9,089 bases of DNA from NCBI GenBank assembly GCA_002495685.1, contig DAGJ01000024.1, positions 1 through 9,089 of the forward strand, given 5' to 3'. The position numbers and the translations under genes were made by a program. Within the stretch, counting starts at the first letter, position 1, and the number at the start of each line of letters is the position of its first letter. This document shows, piece after piece, positions 1 to 6,371 of the stretch. The DNA is from Methanobrevibacter sp. UBA412 (GTDB taxonomy: Archaea > Methanobacteriota > Methanobacteria > Methanobacteriales > Methanobacteriaceae). The notes beneath the pieces were generated by a model. The model was not told the DNA's origin and searched no databases. It was given only the letters and a program-made list of their open reading frames with translations.

Positions 1-81
1 AAAAGCCTAGATGTATTCGCATATTACTGTTGGATAGTAGGAATAATAGTACTAATAGGAAGCTTAGCACTAGGATGGTAA
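1..81 (+). CDS. C-terminal end of a membrane protein (partial, 5' end outside window)
   Basis: Frame 1 is open from the first base and stops at TAA (79-81), giving a 26-residue C-terminus. It is a single hydrophobic stretch (FAYYCWIVGIIVLIGSLA) closed by a short GW end, as expected for a last transmembrane helix. The start and most of the protein lie to the left, so the family cannot be named. The reading rests on the hydrophobic composition, the frame being open from the edge, and the T-rich terminator-like sequence right after the stop. A chance open frame of this length is possible. Confidence 0.5.
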   Translation, partial: KSLDVFAYYCWIVGIIVLIGSLALGW

Positions 82-102
82 TACTTTTTATATTGTGTGC
101 AC

Positions 103-155
103 AAAAATAAAAAAAGGGTTTTTATAAACTCCTACTTTTTATTAAATTTTTTATT
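103..155. terminator. Convergent A/T-tract terminator zone
   Basis: Between the gene end at 81 and the convergent gene end at 170, the plus strand carries T runs (136-140 and 148-153). The minus strand reads CCC followed by seven Ts and a second T run (103-118), which suits archaeal oligo-T termination in both directions. An imperfect hairpin can be drawn from AAAAAGGGTTT (111-121) with 126-140, needing two bulges. The T tracts are seen directly; their use as terminators is inferred. Confidence 0.45.
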
Positions 156-169
156 AATAAACATTTTAT

Positions 170-553
170 TTAATCCATTTGTATCTCTGTTAAATCATAA
201 ATTGCATCTAAAAATTTATCTAAAACAGATATTAATTTATTACCTATATACAGTGTAGGATCTAAGTTTGTCCCTGTAGATTCAATTATTTTATTATTAA
301 ATGATATATTAATTTCCCATTTATACCCGTCAGTTAATATGCAGCGATTATAACTTTCTTCTAAATCCCAAATTCCTATTTGTTCTATTTTTTCCCAAAA
401 AGATTCCCATTCCTTTTTTGATGGTTCAATTATTTTATTATTTGAGCTAATAAAGATTAGTTGTGTTTTATTTAATAATTTTAATACTTTTTTTCCTTTT
501 GTTGCGCTATAATAACTTATATACATTTTTTCAGGTAGAACTTCTTGTGTCAT
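170..553 (-). CDS. Conserved-looking small hypothetical protein (127 aa)
   Basis: A soluble 127-residue protein that I do not recognise with confidence. The ATG (551-553) is preceded on the minus strand by AAGGA with about five bases of spacing, a good Shine-Dalgarno site, which supports this start. It has no signal peptide or membrane segment. The second half carries a spaced pattern WESFWEKI..IGIW...Y...LTDGYKWEI......ESTGTNLDP, then a hydrophobic C-terminal helix. I have seen this W..F....IG.W......DG..W.......S.G.N..P layout in many uncharacterised bacterial and archaeal proteins, some found as single genes near toxin or immunity loci. No toxin-like gene is visible beside it here. It has four tryptophans, far more per residue than the trp enzymes. 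It is transcribed alone, convergent to the gene at 1-81 and divergent from the HEAT gene. Function unknown. Confidence 0.72.
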   Translation of the reverse strand: MTQEVLPEKMYISYYSATKGKKVLKLLNKTQLIFISSNNKIIEPSKKEWESFWEKIEQIGIWDLEESYNRCILTDGYKWEINISFNNKIIESTGTNLDPTLYIGNKLISVLDKFLDAIYDLTEIQMD

Positions 554-647
554 GTTTTTCCTTATGAATTTTTAAAAGATTTAATTTAATATATTGTTGT
601 TATTAAAATTATAATTTGAGTTTATTCCAAAAATTTTTTATTAATAA

Positions 648-655
648 AATATAAA
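648..655 (-). promoter_or_regulatory. Possible TATA box for the 127-aa hypothetical gene
   Basis: The minus strand reads TTTATATT here, about 95 bases upstream of the ATG. Archaeal initiation about 25 bases downstream would give a leader of roughly 70 bases. The whole spacer is so A/T-rich that TATA-like strings occur by chance, so this is tentative. Confidence 0.25.
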
Positions 656-716
656 TTTCAGAATGGTTATTTAAATCTTCTTATTTTTTTAATTTGATTA
701 TTTATTTAATTACTTT

Positions 717-724
717 TTTATATA
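717..724 (+). promoter_or_regulatory. Candidate TATA box for the HEAT-repeat gene
   Basis: TTTATATA is an exact match to the methanogen TATA element. Start of transcription would fall near 747-750, leaving a leader of about 65 bases before the GTG at 813. The gene-free stretch 554-812 otherwise shows only A/T-rich sequence; I see no RNA gene, repeat or further ORF with a ribosome site in it. Confidence 0.4.
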
Positions 725-812
725 ATTTATTTTAATAATTTATTAAATTATTCTTAAATTTTTGTAATCTATTAATTAATATTTTTTAAAAATTATTATA
801 GAGGCTGGAATT

Positions 813-1532
813 GTGAAAAGTAGTAAAAATGATTTAATTAAAAGGGGTTGGTTTGATGAATCTCAAATTTCTAAATTTTTAAATTTAGATTTAAATAGTC
901 TTTTAAATTTATTAAAATCTGATAAACCGAATGAACGATCTATTGCTTCTTTCTTGTTAGGTGTTAAATTTAATGTTAATAATAAAGAAATTTATAAATC
1001 TTTAATTGATGCATTGTTAAATGAGTCTGCATTATATGCTAGAATTGAGATATCTAAAGTTTTAGAAAAAGGTGATTGCTCTGTTGCTGAGTATATGGTT
1101 AATTTTCTGGCTAAAATTGGAAATAATCAATATAAAAAATTGCCGAAAAAAGTTTCTAAGAAAGTCAGTTATCCTTTACCTAGAGACATTATTGCTAGAA
1201 TTTTAGGTAAAATGGATAAGGCTAATTTTTGTATTTTGATATATTCTTTAACTAAATGTACTACTGAACAATTACATGAGTTATTAGATTCTATTGGATT
1301 TATGATTTTTTATAATCCTAGTTTAGTTAATTTAAAAAATTTTAATATTATCATAGGTTTATTTAATAAATATAAAGATGATGAAATAATGGTTTGGAAA
1401 TTAATCACAGTTTTATCTGCTTTTAATATTGGTGAAAGTAAACTTTTTTTATTAAAAACTAAAGATAATTTTTCTAATAAAGTGCTTGTTTTAGAATGTG
1501 AACGTTCTCTTAGATTGATATGTACTAAATAA
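813..1532 (+). CDS. HEAT-repeat-like (PBS-lyase HEAT type) protein
   Basis: A 239-residue soluble, helix-rich protein. Residues about 35-105 carry HEAT-like helix pairs: SDKPNERSIASFLLG, then a helix around YKSLIDALLNESALYARIEI, then LEKGDCSVAEYMVNFLAKIG. A YPLPRDIIARILGKM segment follows near residues 120-135. This resembles a family of roughly 230-residue HEAT proteins known from clostridia and methanogens, from memory. HEAT repeats form protein-binding scaffolds, so a partner-binding role is likely but the partner is unknown. No enzyme motif is seen. The start is GTG at 813 with GAGG (801-804) eight bases upstream; the TTG at 811 is followed at once by TGA. The gene ends three bases before the convergent M50 gene, so its transcript probably runs into antisense of that gene. 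Family moderately sure, function unknown. Confidence 0.8.
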   Translation: MKSSKNDLIKRGWFDESQISKFLNLDLNSLLNLLKSDKPNERSIASFLLGVKFNVNNKEIYKSLIDALLNESALYARIEISKVLEKGDCSVAEYMVNFLAKIGNNQYKKLPKKVSKKVSYPLPRDIIARILGKMDKANFCILIYSLTKCTTEQLHELLDSIGFMIFYNPSLVNLKNFNIIIGLFNKYKDDEIMVWKLITVLSAFNIGESKLFLLKTKDNFSNKVLVLECERSLRLICTK

Positions 1533-1535
1533 TTG

Positions 1536-2144
1536 TTAGTATATTCCGAACATTCCTCCAAACGCTATTATTGCAGCAATGGCTATGCTTACAAACCAAA
1601 TTAGTGGGTTCCATTTAATTATTTTTGCTCCATCTAAGATACCTAATGGTATTAAATTAAAGAATGCTAAGTAACCATTTATTATGAATCCGAATGTGCA
1701 AGTTATATTTGTGAAACTTCCTATGGCTTGGGGGTTCATTGCTGTGTATACGGAGTTTATTATTAAAAATATTAAAGCGAGTAATATATTTACTACTGGT
1801 CCAGATAAAGATATTATTCCATTTTCTTTTTCATTAATTTGTCCATAAATATTTACTGCACCGGGGGTTGCTATTAAAAATCCAATAAAAGCACTTAATA
1901 ATGATATTATTAACCCTATTGGCCAAGCTTTAAATTCTGCCCAGTATCCATAGTATATTGCACTAATTTTATGTCCAATTTCATGTAATATAAACCCTGA
2001 ACCTACACCTATCATTATCATAGGTAATATTGCTATGATATAATTAATATTTGTTTTTCCATAGACAATTGAGAATCCTAAAGATATAACAATAAATGCA
2101 ATTATTAAATCTATTGTTTCATGTTTTGTAAATTTTACATTCAT
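1536..2144 (-). CDS. Site-2-protease-type M50 membrane zinc metalloprotease
   Basis: A 202-residue integral membrane protein with five to six hydrophobic segments. The zinc-binding HEIGH motif is at residues 54-58 within a membrane helix (GSGFILHEIGHKISAIYYG). A GPVVN motif follows at 115-119. The second catalytic motif FNLIPLGILDG (162-172) supplies the third zinc ligand, Asp171. These are the hallmarks of the M50/S2P family, which cuts substrates within the membrane. The WAEFKAWPIGL stretch after HEIGH and the compact size match the euryarchaeal branch as I recall it. No PDZ or CBS domain is present, so the substrate cannot be guessed. The ATG at 2142-2144 has no clear Shine-Dalgarno site; the best one upstream (AAAGGA) instead serves a short ORF at 2160-2186 that ends in-frame just before this ATG. 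The gene is divergent from the trp operon and has no evident link to tryptophan synthesis. Confidence 0.9.
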   Translation of the reverse strand: MNVKFTKHETIDLIIAFIVISLGFSIVYGKTNINYIIAILPMIMIGVGSGFILHEIGHKISAIYYGYWAEFKAWPIGLIISLLSAFIGFLIATPGAVNIYGQINEKENGIISLSGPVVNILLALIFLIINSVYTAMNPQAIGSFTNITCTFGFIINGYLAFFNLIPLGILDGAKIIKWNPLIWFVSIAIAAIIAFGGMFGIY

Positions 2145-2230
2145 AATATTATTAATTCTTTATTTTGTGTTATATATTTTTTGCATTTATTTTTCCTTTA
2201 AAATTATTATGCAAGTTTTTAATCTATAAT

Positions 2231-2238
2231 GTATAAAA
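2231..2238 (-). promoter_or_regulatory. Possible TATA box for the M50 protease gene
   Basis: The minus strand reads TTTTATAC, about 90 bases upstream of the ATG. Transcription starting about 25 bases downstream would include the AAAGGA-led short ORF. The box overlaps the upstream AAATAGTAC repeat, so a regulator bound there could affect both divergent genes. Tentative in such A/T-rich sequence. Confidence 0.3.
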
Positions 2239-2264
2239 TAGTACTATAAAGATTTAAATAGTAC
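2236..2264 (+). promoter_or_regulatory. Putative trp operator: two AAATAGTAC repeats 20 bp apart
   Basis: AAATAGTAC occurs at 2236-2244 and again at 2256-2264, start to start exactly 20 bases, so the copies face the same side of the helix. The first is part of the perfect 10-bp palindrome ATAGTACTAT (2238-2247); the second reads ATAGTACAT. Both hold a GTAC core. In Methanothermobacter, TrpY represses the trp operon through TGTACA boxes with the same core; that the sites here are bound by a TrpY-like protein is inference. The downstream copy ends 11 bases before the TATA box, close to where TFB would sit, a suitable place for control. Confidence 0.45.
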
Positions 2265-2275
2265 ATTTGCATATA

Positions 2276-2283
2276 TTTATATA
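2276..2283 (+). promoter_or_regulatory. Candidate TATA box of the trp operon
   Basis: TTTATATA matches the methanogen TATA element exactly. Start of transcription is expected near 2306-2309, leaving a leader of about 45 bases before the trpE ATG. That leader contains no Trp-rich short ORF and no obvious hairpin, so attenuation of the bacterial kind is unlikely. A bacterial reading (TTGCAT, 17 bases, TATTTA) is possible but weaker, given the archaeal context. Confidence 0.5.
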
Positions 2284-2352
2284 CATCCATATTTATTATT
2301 AAAATTATAATAAAATAATTATAAGCAAGAAAAATTAAAAGAGGATTTAATA

Positions 2353-3861
2353 ATGTATTACCCTGATATAAACGAAATTAAAGAGATAGCAAAAAACAAA
2401 TCTTATAAAAGAATACCTTTAAGTTATGAATTATATTCTGACATTGAAACACCAATAGAAGTTATGCGAAAATTAAAAAATGTAAGTAAACATTGTTACA
2501 TGTTAGAAAGTATTGAAGATACAAAAAATTGGGGAAGATATACATTTTTAGGCTTTGATCCATTAATAGAATTTACATGCCAAAATGGACAAATAACTAT
2601 GAAAGGTGATTTTAGTTCTTATAAATCTAAAGATTTAAATAAGGCAAATGTTTTTACTACAAAAACTTCAAATCCTGGAAAATATATTAAACATATTATA
2701 AATGAAAACAGAACGCCTAGATTAACAAAATTGCCACCGTTTACAGGGGGTTTAGTTGGATATTTTGCTTATGATTATATTAAATATAGTGAACCTTCAT
2801 TAAATTTAAATGTAGAAAATCAAGATGGTTTTAAAGATGTTGATTTGATGTTGTTTGACAAAGTAATAGTTTTTGATAATTATAAACAAAAAATGATTAT
2901 TATAATTAATATGCAAACTGATAATTTATTAGAAAATTATGAAAAGGGTCAAAAAGAATTAAAAAAAATTGTAAAAATTATTAAAGATGGAAAACCAGCA
3001 AAAATTGAAAATTTAAAATTAAAATCAGAATTTCAACCTTCATTTTCTAAAGAGGAATATTGTGATATAGTTGAAAAAGCTAAAAATTATATTAAAGAAG
3101 GTGAAATATTCCAAGTTGTTCCATCTAATAAAATTGAAGCGGATATTGAAGGAAGTTTATTTGATACATATAGAGTTTTACGTACAACAAATCCTTCTCC
3201 ATACATGTTTTATTTTTCAAGTGATGACATAGAAATTGCAGGAGCATCACCTGAAACCCTTGTCAAGTTAAAAGATAATAAAGTATATACTTTTCCATTA
3301 GCAGGTACAAGACCAAGAGGTAAAACAGAAAAGGAAGATAAAAAATTAGAAAAAGAATTATTAAATGATAAAAAAGAATTAGCTGAGCATAATATGCTTG
3401 TAGATTTAGGAAGAAATGATATAGGCAAAATTTCAGAAATAGGATCAGTTAAAGTAGATAAATATTTGTCAGTTGAAAAATTTTCTAGAGTTATGCATTT
3501 AGGTTCAACTATTGAAGGAAAACTTAGACCAGATTTAGATTCTTTATCAGCAATAAATTCTATTCTTCCGGCAGGAACTCTTTCAGGTGCACCTAAGATA
3601 AGGGCTTGTGAAATAATTAATGAACTAGAAAACAATAAACGGGGGATATATGGTGGAGCTATAGGATATATGGATTTATCTGGAAATCTGGATACTTGTA
3701 TAGCAATTAGAATTGCATTTACTCATAATAATAAAGTATTCATACGTTCAGGTGGAGGTGTAGTTGCAGATAGTGACCCTGAAAATGAGTATCAAGAAAC
3801 ACTAAACAAGGCTTCAGCGGTTATTAATGCTTTAAAAATTGCTAATGGAGGGATAGAATGA
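2353..3861 (+). CDS. trpE: Anthranilate synthase component I
   Basis: TrpE (502 aa) converts chorismate to anthranilate, using ammonia delivered by TrpG. The N-terminal domain carries MLES (50-53) and NWGRYTFLGFDP, the region that binds tryptophan for feedback inhibition in characterised TrpE enzymes, so inhibition is probably retained. The C-terminal chorismate-binding domain begins near residue 230 and shows PLAGTRPRG (315-323), EHNMLVDLGRND (345-356), GTLSGAPK (408-415), RGIYGGAIGYM and GGGVVADSDPENEYQET (467-483). Together these mark anthranilate rather than aminodeoxychorismate or isochorismate synthase, as does the neighbouring operon. The ATG has GAGG eight bases upstream (2341-2344). 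It is the first gene of the operon and overlaps trpG by four bases. The long N-terminal region and motif wording look clostridial to me. It contains a single tryptophan. Confidence 0.97.
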   Translation: MYYPDINEIKEIAKNKSYKRIPLSYELYSDIETPIEVMRKLKNVSKHCYMLESIEDTKNWGRYTFLGFDPLIEFTCQNGQITMKGDFSSYKSKDLNKANVFTTKTSNPGKYIKHIINENRTPRLTKLPPFTGGLVGYFAYDYIKYSEPSLNLNVENQDGFKDVDLMLFDKVIVFDNYKQKMIIIINMQTDNLLENYEKGQKELKKIVKIIKDGKPAKIENLKLKSEFQPSFSKEEYCDIVEKAKNYIKEGEIFQVVPSNKIEADIEGSLFDTYRVLRTTNPSPYMFYFSSDDIEIAGASPETLVKLKDNKVYTFPLAGTRPRGKTEKEDKKLEKELLNDKKELAEHNMLVDLGRNDIGKISEIGSVKVDKYLSVEKFSRVMHLGSTIEGKLRPDLDSLSAINSILPAGTLSGAPKIRACEIINELENNKRGIYGGAIGYMDLSGNLDTCIAIRIAFTHNNKVFIRSGGGVVADSDPENEYQETLNKASAVINALKIANGGIE

Positions 3862-4472
3862 TACTTTTAGTAGATAACTATGACAGTTTTTCATATAATT
3901 TATATCAATATTTAGGAATTGCAATATCTAAAATTAATAATTTGGATTTAGAAATAAATTCAGATGATATTATTAAGGAAATTAAAGTTATCAGAAATGA
4001 TCAATTTACTATTAATCAAATTAAAGAACTAAATCCAAATATTATAATTTTATCCCCTGGTCCAGGGAAACCGTCTAATGCTGGGATTTGTATTCCACTT
4101 GTAAAAGAATTTCAGGGCAAAATCCCAATATTAGGCGTATGTTTAGGCCATCAAGCAATATGTGAAGCGTATGGTGGAAAAATATCTTATGCAAAGGAAA
4201 TAATGCATGGTAAAACCTCAACACTAAAATTAAAGAATGACCCATTATTTAAAGATTTAAATGATTCTATTCAAGCAGCAAGATACCATTCTTTAGCTTT
4301 AATAGAAAATACTTTACCTCAAGAATTAGATGTCATTGCAAGAACTATTGATGATGAAATAATGGCAGTTAAACATAAAAATTATCCTATTTACGGGTTA
4401 CAGTTTCATCCAGAGTCAATTTTGACTCCTGAAGGTTTGGATATTATTACAAATTTCTTAAAAATGTTATGA
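3858..4472 (+). CDS. trpG: Anthranilate synthase component II (glutamine amidotransferase)
   Basis: TrpG (204 aa) splits glutamine and passes ammonia to TrpE. It is a class I amidotransferase: N-terminal LLVDNYDSFSYNL, SPGPGKPSNAG, nucleophile Cys95 in GVCLGHQAI, and the His184/Glu186 pair of FHPES completing the triad. The ATGA overlap with the trpE stop and a strong GGAGGG (3847-3852) inside trpE suggest coupled translation and balanced subunits. The family also serves p-aminobenzoate synthesis (PabA) in some organisms; dual use cannot be excluded, but the context is trp. Between NLYQYLG (14-20) and VIRND (44-48) it has about 16 residues more than E. coli TrpG, an Asn/Asp/Ile-rich stretch. 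It contains no tryptophan. Confidence 0.96.
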   Translation: MILLVDNYDSFSYNLYQYLGIAISKINNLDLEINSDDIIKEIKVIRNDQFTINQIKELNPNIIILSPGPGKPSNAGICIPLVKEFQGKIPILGVCLGHQAICEAYGGKISYAKEIMHGKTSTLKLKNDPLFKDLNDSIQAARYHSLALIENTLPQELDVIARTIDDEIMAVKHKNYPIYGLQFHPESILTPEGLDIITNFLKML

Positions 4473-4494
4473 TTAAAAAGGAGAGAAATTAAAA

Positions 4495-5511
4495 ATGATA
4501 AAAGAAGCTATTTTAAATTTAGCTAAAAATCAAAATATTTCTTATAATTTAGCTAAAGAATCTATGAATGAAATAATGGGAGGTAAAGCCAGTGATGTTC
4601 AAATGAGTGCTTATTTAACTGCTCTTTCTATGAAAGGTGAAACTATAAGTGAAATTACAGCTTCTGCAGAAGCAATGAGGTCTCATTGTATCAAATTATT
4701 AAATGATCGAGATGTTTTAGAAATTGTTGGTACTGGTGGTGATGGATCTAATTCTTTCAATATATCTACAACAGCATCAATAGTTATTTCTTCAGCTGGA
4801 GTTCCTGTAGCTAAACATGGGAATAGGGCATCTTCTAGTAAATCTGGAGCCGCTGATGTTTTAGAAGCATTAGGCGTTAACATAAATATTTCTCCAGAGG
4901 AAAGTGCAAAAATATTAAATGAAATAAATTTATGTTTTTTATTTGCTCAAAATTATCATATTGCTATGAAATATGTGGCCCCTATTAGAAAAGAACTAGG
5001 TATTCCTACAATTTTTAATATTTTAGGTCCTTTAGCTAATCCTGCTGGTGCAACTATGCAAGTTATGGGAGTTTATGATGAATCATTAGTAAAACCTTTG
5101 ACTGAAGTTCTTCATAATCTAGGTGTTAAAAAAGCATTGGTTGTTTATGGTCAAGATAAACTAGATGAAATATCAGTTAGTTCTCCTACTACTGTTTGTG
5201 AAATTAAAGGGGATGATATAATTGATTATGTAATTGAACCTGAAGAGTTTGGTTTTGAAAAATGTTCTAAAAATGATTTAGTAGGGGGGAATCCAGATTT
5301 TAATGCAGATATTACTAAATCAATTTTGGATGGAAAAAAAGGCCCTAAAAGGAATGCTGTTGTAATCAATGCGGCTGCAGGATTGTATGTTGCAGGTAAA
5401 GTTTCATCTTTAAATGAAGGGGTTATCCTTGCAGAAGAATTAATTGATAATGGAAAAGCTAGAAATCAATTAAAATTGTTTATAGATTTATCTAATAAAT
5501 TTAGGAATTAA
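4495..5511 (+). CDS. trpD: Anthranilate phosphoribosyltransferase
   Basis: TrpD (338 aa) joins anthranilate to PRPP, giving phosphoribosyl-anthranilate. The glycine-rich PRPP loop GTGGDGSNSFN is at 79-89, KHGNRASSSKSGAADVLE at 107-124, the anthranilate-site region KYVAPIRKELG follows, and the metal-binding Asp-Glu pair is at 224-225 (KLDEISVSS). Length is normal for the family. The ATG is preceded by AAGGAGAG (4478-4485), and the gap from trpG is 22 bases. It is a free-standing TrpD, not fused to TrpG as in E. coli. Its place directly after trpG is the clostridial order; in Methanothermobacter trpD is last. It contains no tryptophan. Confidence 0.97.
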   Translation: MIKEAILNLAKNQNISYNLAKESMNEIMGGKASDVQMSAYLTALSMKGETISEITASAEAMRSHCIKLLNDRDVLEIVGTGGDGSNSFNISTTASIVISSAGVPVAKHGNRASSSKSGAADVLEALGVNINISPEESAKILNEINLCFLFAQNYHIAMKYVAPIRKELGIPTIFNILGPLANPAGATMQVMGVYDESLVKPLTEVLHNLGVKKALVVYGQDKLDEISVSSPTTVCEIKGDDIIDYVIEPEEFGFEKCSKNDLVGGNPDFNADITKSILDGKKGPKRNAVVINAAAGLYVAGKVSSLNEGVILAEELIDNGKARNQLKLFIDLSNKFRN

Positions 5512-5562
5512 AGTTTATTATTTTCATGGAATATTATGTAGTTTATTTAGGCGTGTTTTTTA

Positions 5563-6345
5563 ATGATTTTAAATGATATTGTGGATAAAACTAAGGAAAG
5601 GTTAAATAAAAAAGAAAAAAAAGTACCTTTAAGTGAAATTAAAAAGAAAGCAAAATTATTAAATTGTAATAAGGATTTTCCATTTGAAAAGGCTTTAAAA
5701 TCTGATGATATTTCGTTTATTTGTGAAATTAAAAAGGCATCTCCTTCTAAAGGAATTATAAGTAATGATTTCGATCCTATAAAAATTGCAAAAGAATATG
5801 AAAATGCAGGAGCATCAGCTATTTCAGTATTAACAGAACCTTATTTTTTTAAAGGGGAAGATTATTATTTAGAAAGTGTTGTGGAAAATGTTAATATTCC
5901 AGTTCTTCGTAAAGATTTTATCATTGATACTTATATGATATATGAAGCAAAAATTTTAGGTGCTTCTGCAGTTTTATTTATATGTTCTATTCTGGATGAA
6001 GAAACATTAAAAGAATATATTGATATAGCTACTAATTTAGGTTTATCTTCATTAGTTGAAGCACATAATAAAAAAGAAATTAAAGTTGCTTTAAATGCAG
6101 GTGCAAAAATTATAGGAGTAAACAATAGAAATCTAAAAAATTTTACAGTAGATATTACAAATAGTATCCATTTAAGACAATTAGTACCTGAAGAAATAAT
6201 ATTTATTTCAGAAAGTGGTATTAAAACTGATAAAGACATTTCTGCATTGAGAAGTAATAATGTGGATGCTGTATTAATAGGTGAAACTTTAATGACAAGT
6301 TCAAATAAAAAATTTACATTAAATTATCTAAAAGGTAATAAATAG
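5563..6345 (+). CDS. trpC: Indole-3-glycerol-phosphate synthase
   Basis: TrpC (260 aa) closes the indole ring, turning carboxyphenylamino-deoxyribulose phosphate into indole-glycerol phosphate. It is a single TIM barrel, not fused to TrpF. Visible active-site elements are FICEIKKASPSKG (Glu55, Lys57), PVLRKDF (Lys117, the expected general acid), LVEAH (Glu166, the expected base), GVNNRNL (Asn187, Arg189) and the phosphate-binding SESGI (216-220) and LIGETLM. The MILNDIV start matches the usual N-terminus of the family, so this ATG is preferred although its ribosome site is weak (AGGCG, 5549-5553). The 51-base gap before it is the longest in the operon. It contains no tryptophan. Confidence 0.97.
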   Translation: MILNDIVDKTKERLNKKEKKVPLSEIKKKAKLLNCNKDFPFEKALKSDDISFICEIKKASPSKGIISNDFDPIKIAKEYENAGASAISVLTEPYFFKGEDYYLESVVENVNIPVLRKDFIIDTYMIYEAKILGASAVLFICSILDEETLKEYIDIATNLGLSSLVEAHNKKEIKVALNAGAKIIGVNNRNLKNFTVDITNSIHLRQLVPEEIIFISESGIKTDKDISALRSNNVDAVLIGETLMTSSNKKFTLNYLKGNK

Positions 6346-6351
6346 CTGTAA

Positions 6352-6371
6352 GAGGGGGGGGCATGTTTTGA
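6352..6371 (+). promoter_or_regulatory. Unusual ribosome-binding and start region of trpF
   Basis: GAGG begins a G run of eight (6354-6361) upstream of trpF. The first ATG (6363-6365), seven bases after GAGG, opens only a two-codon ORF, ATG TTT TGA. Its TGA (6369-6371) overlaps the TTG (6368-6370) that opens the trpF frame, which lies about twelve bases after GAGG. The layout suits initiation at the decoy ATG followed by re-initiation at TTG, or direct initiation at TTG using the later Gs. A single missing T in the T4 run would also explain it. Confidence 0.6.

Noticed and set aside
95..102. TGTGCACA palindrome downstream of the first gene
   Set aside because: Only 8 bp, single copy, in a terminator zone with no gene start nearby; not supported as an operator.
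1530..1538. Three-base convergent gap between the HEAT and M50 genes as a possible frameshifted or fused locus
   Set aside because: Both genes have intact ends and clear, different families on opposite strands; simply tight convergent packing.
1310..1561. Minus-strand open frame spanning the HEAT/M50 junction
   Set aside because: Overlaps the end of the HEAT gene and the end of the M50 gene in another frame; no ribosome site or family signal.
2284..2352. Search for a trp leader peptide, attenuator or T-box before trpE
   Set aside because: No TGG codons, no paired hairpins and no T-box-like conserved elements in the short leader.
3210..3635. Minus-strand open frame of 141 codons inside trpE
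   Set aside because: Lies wholly within the conserved chorismate-binding domain of trpE and has no recognisable protein character; an antisense shadow.
4683..4883. Minus-strand open frame inside trpD
   Set aside because: Opposite to the conserved PRPP-binding loop of trpD; a shadow.
5526..5576. 16-codon plus-strand ORF (starts MEYYVVYLG) in the trpD-trpC gap
   Set aside because: No ribosome site before its ATG, and it runs into the trpC start in another frame; most likely chance.
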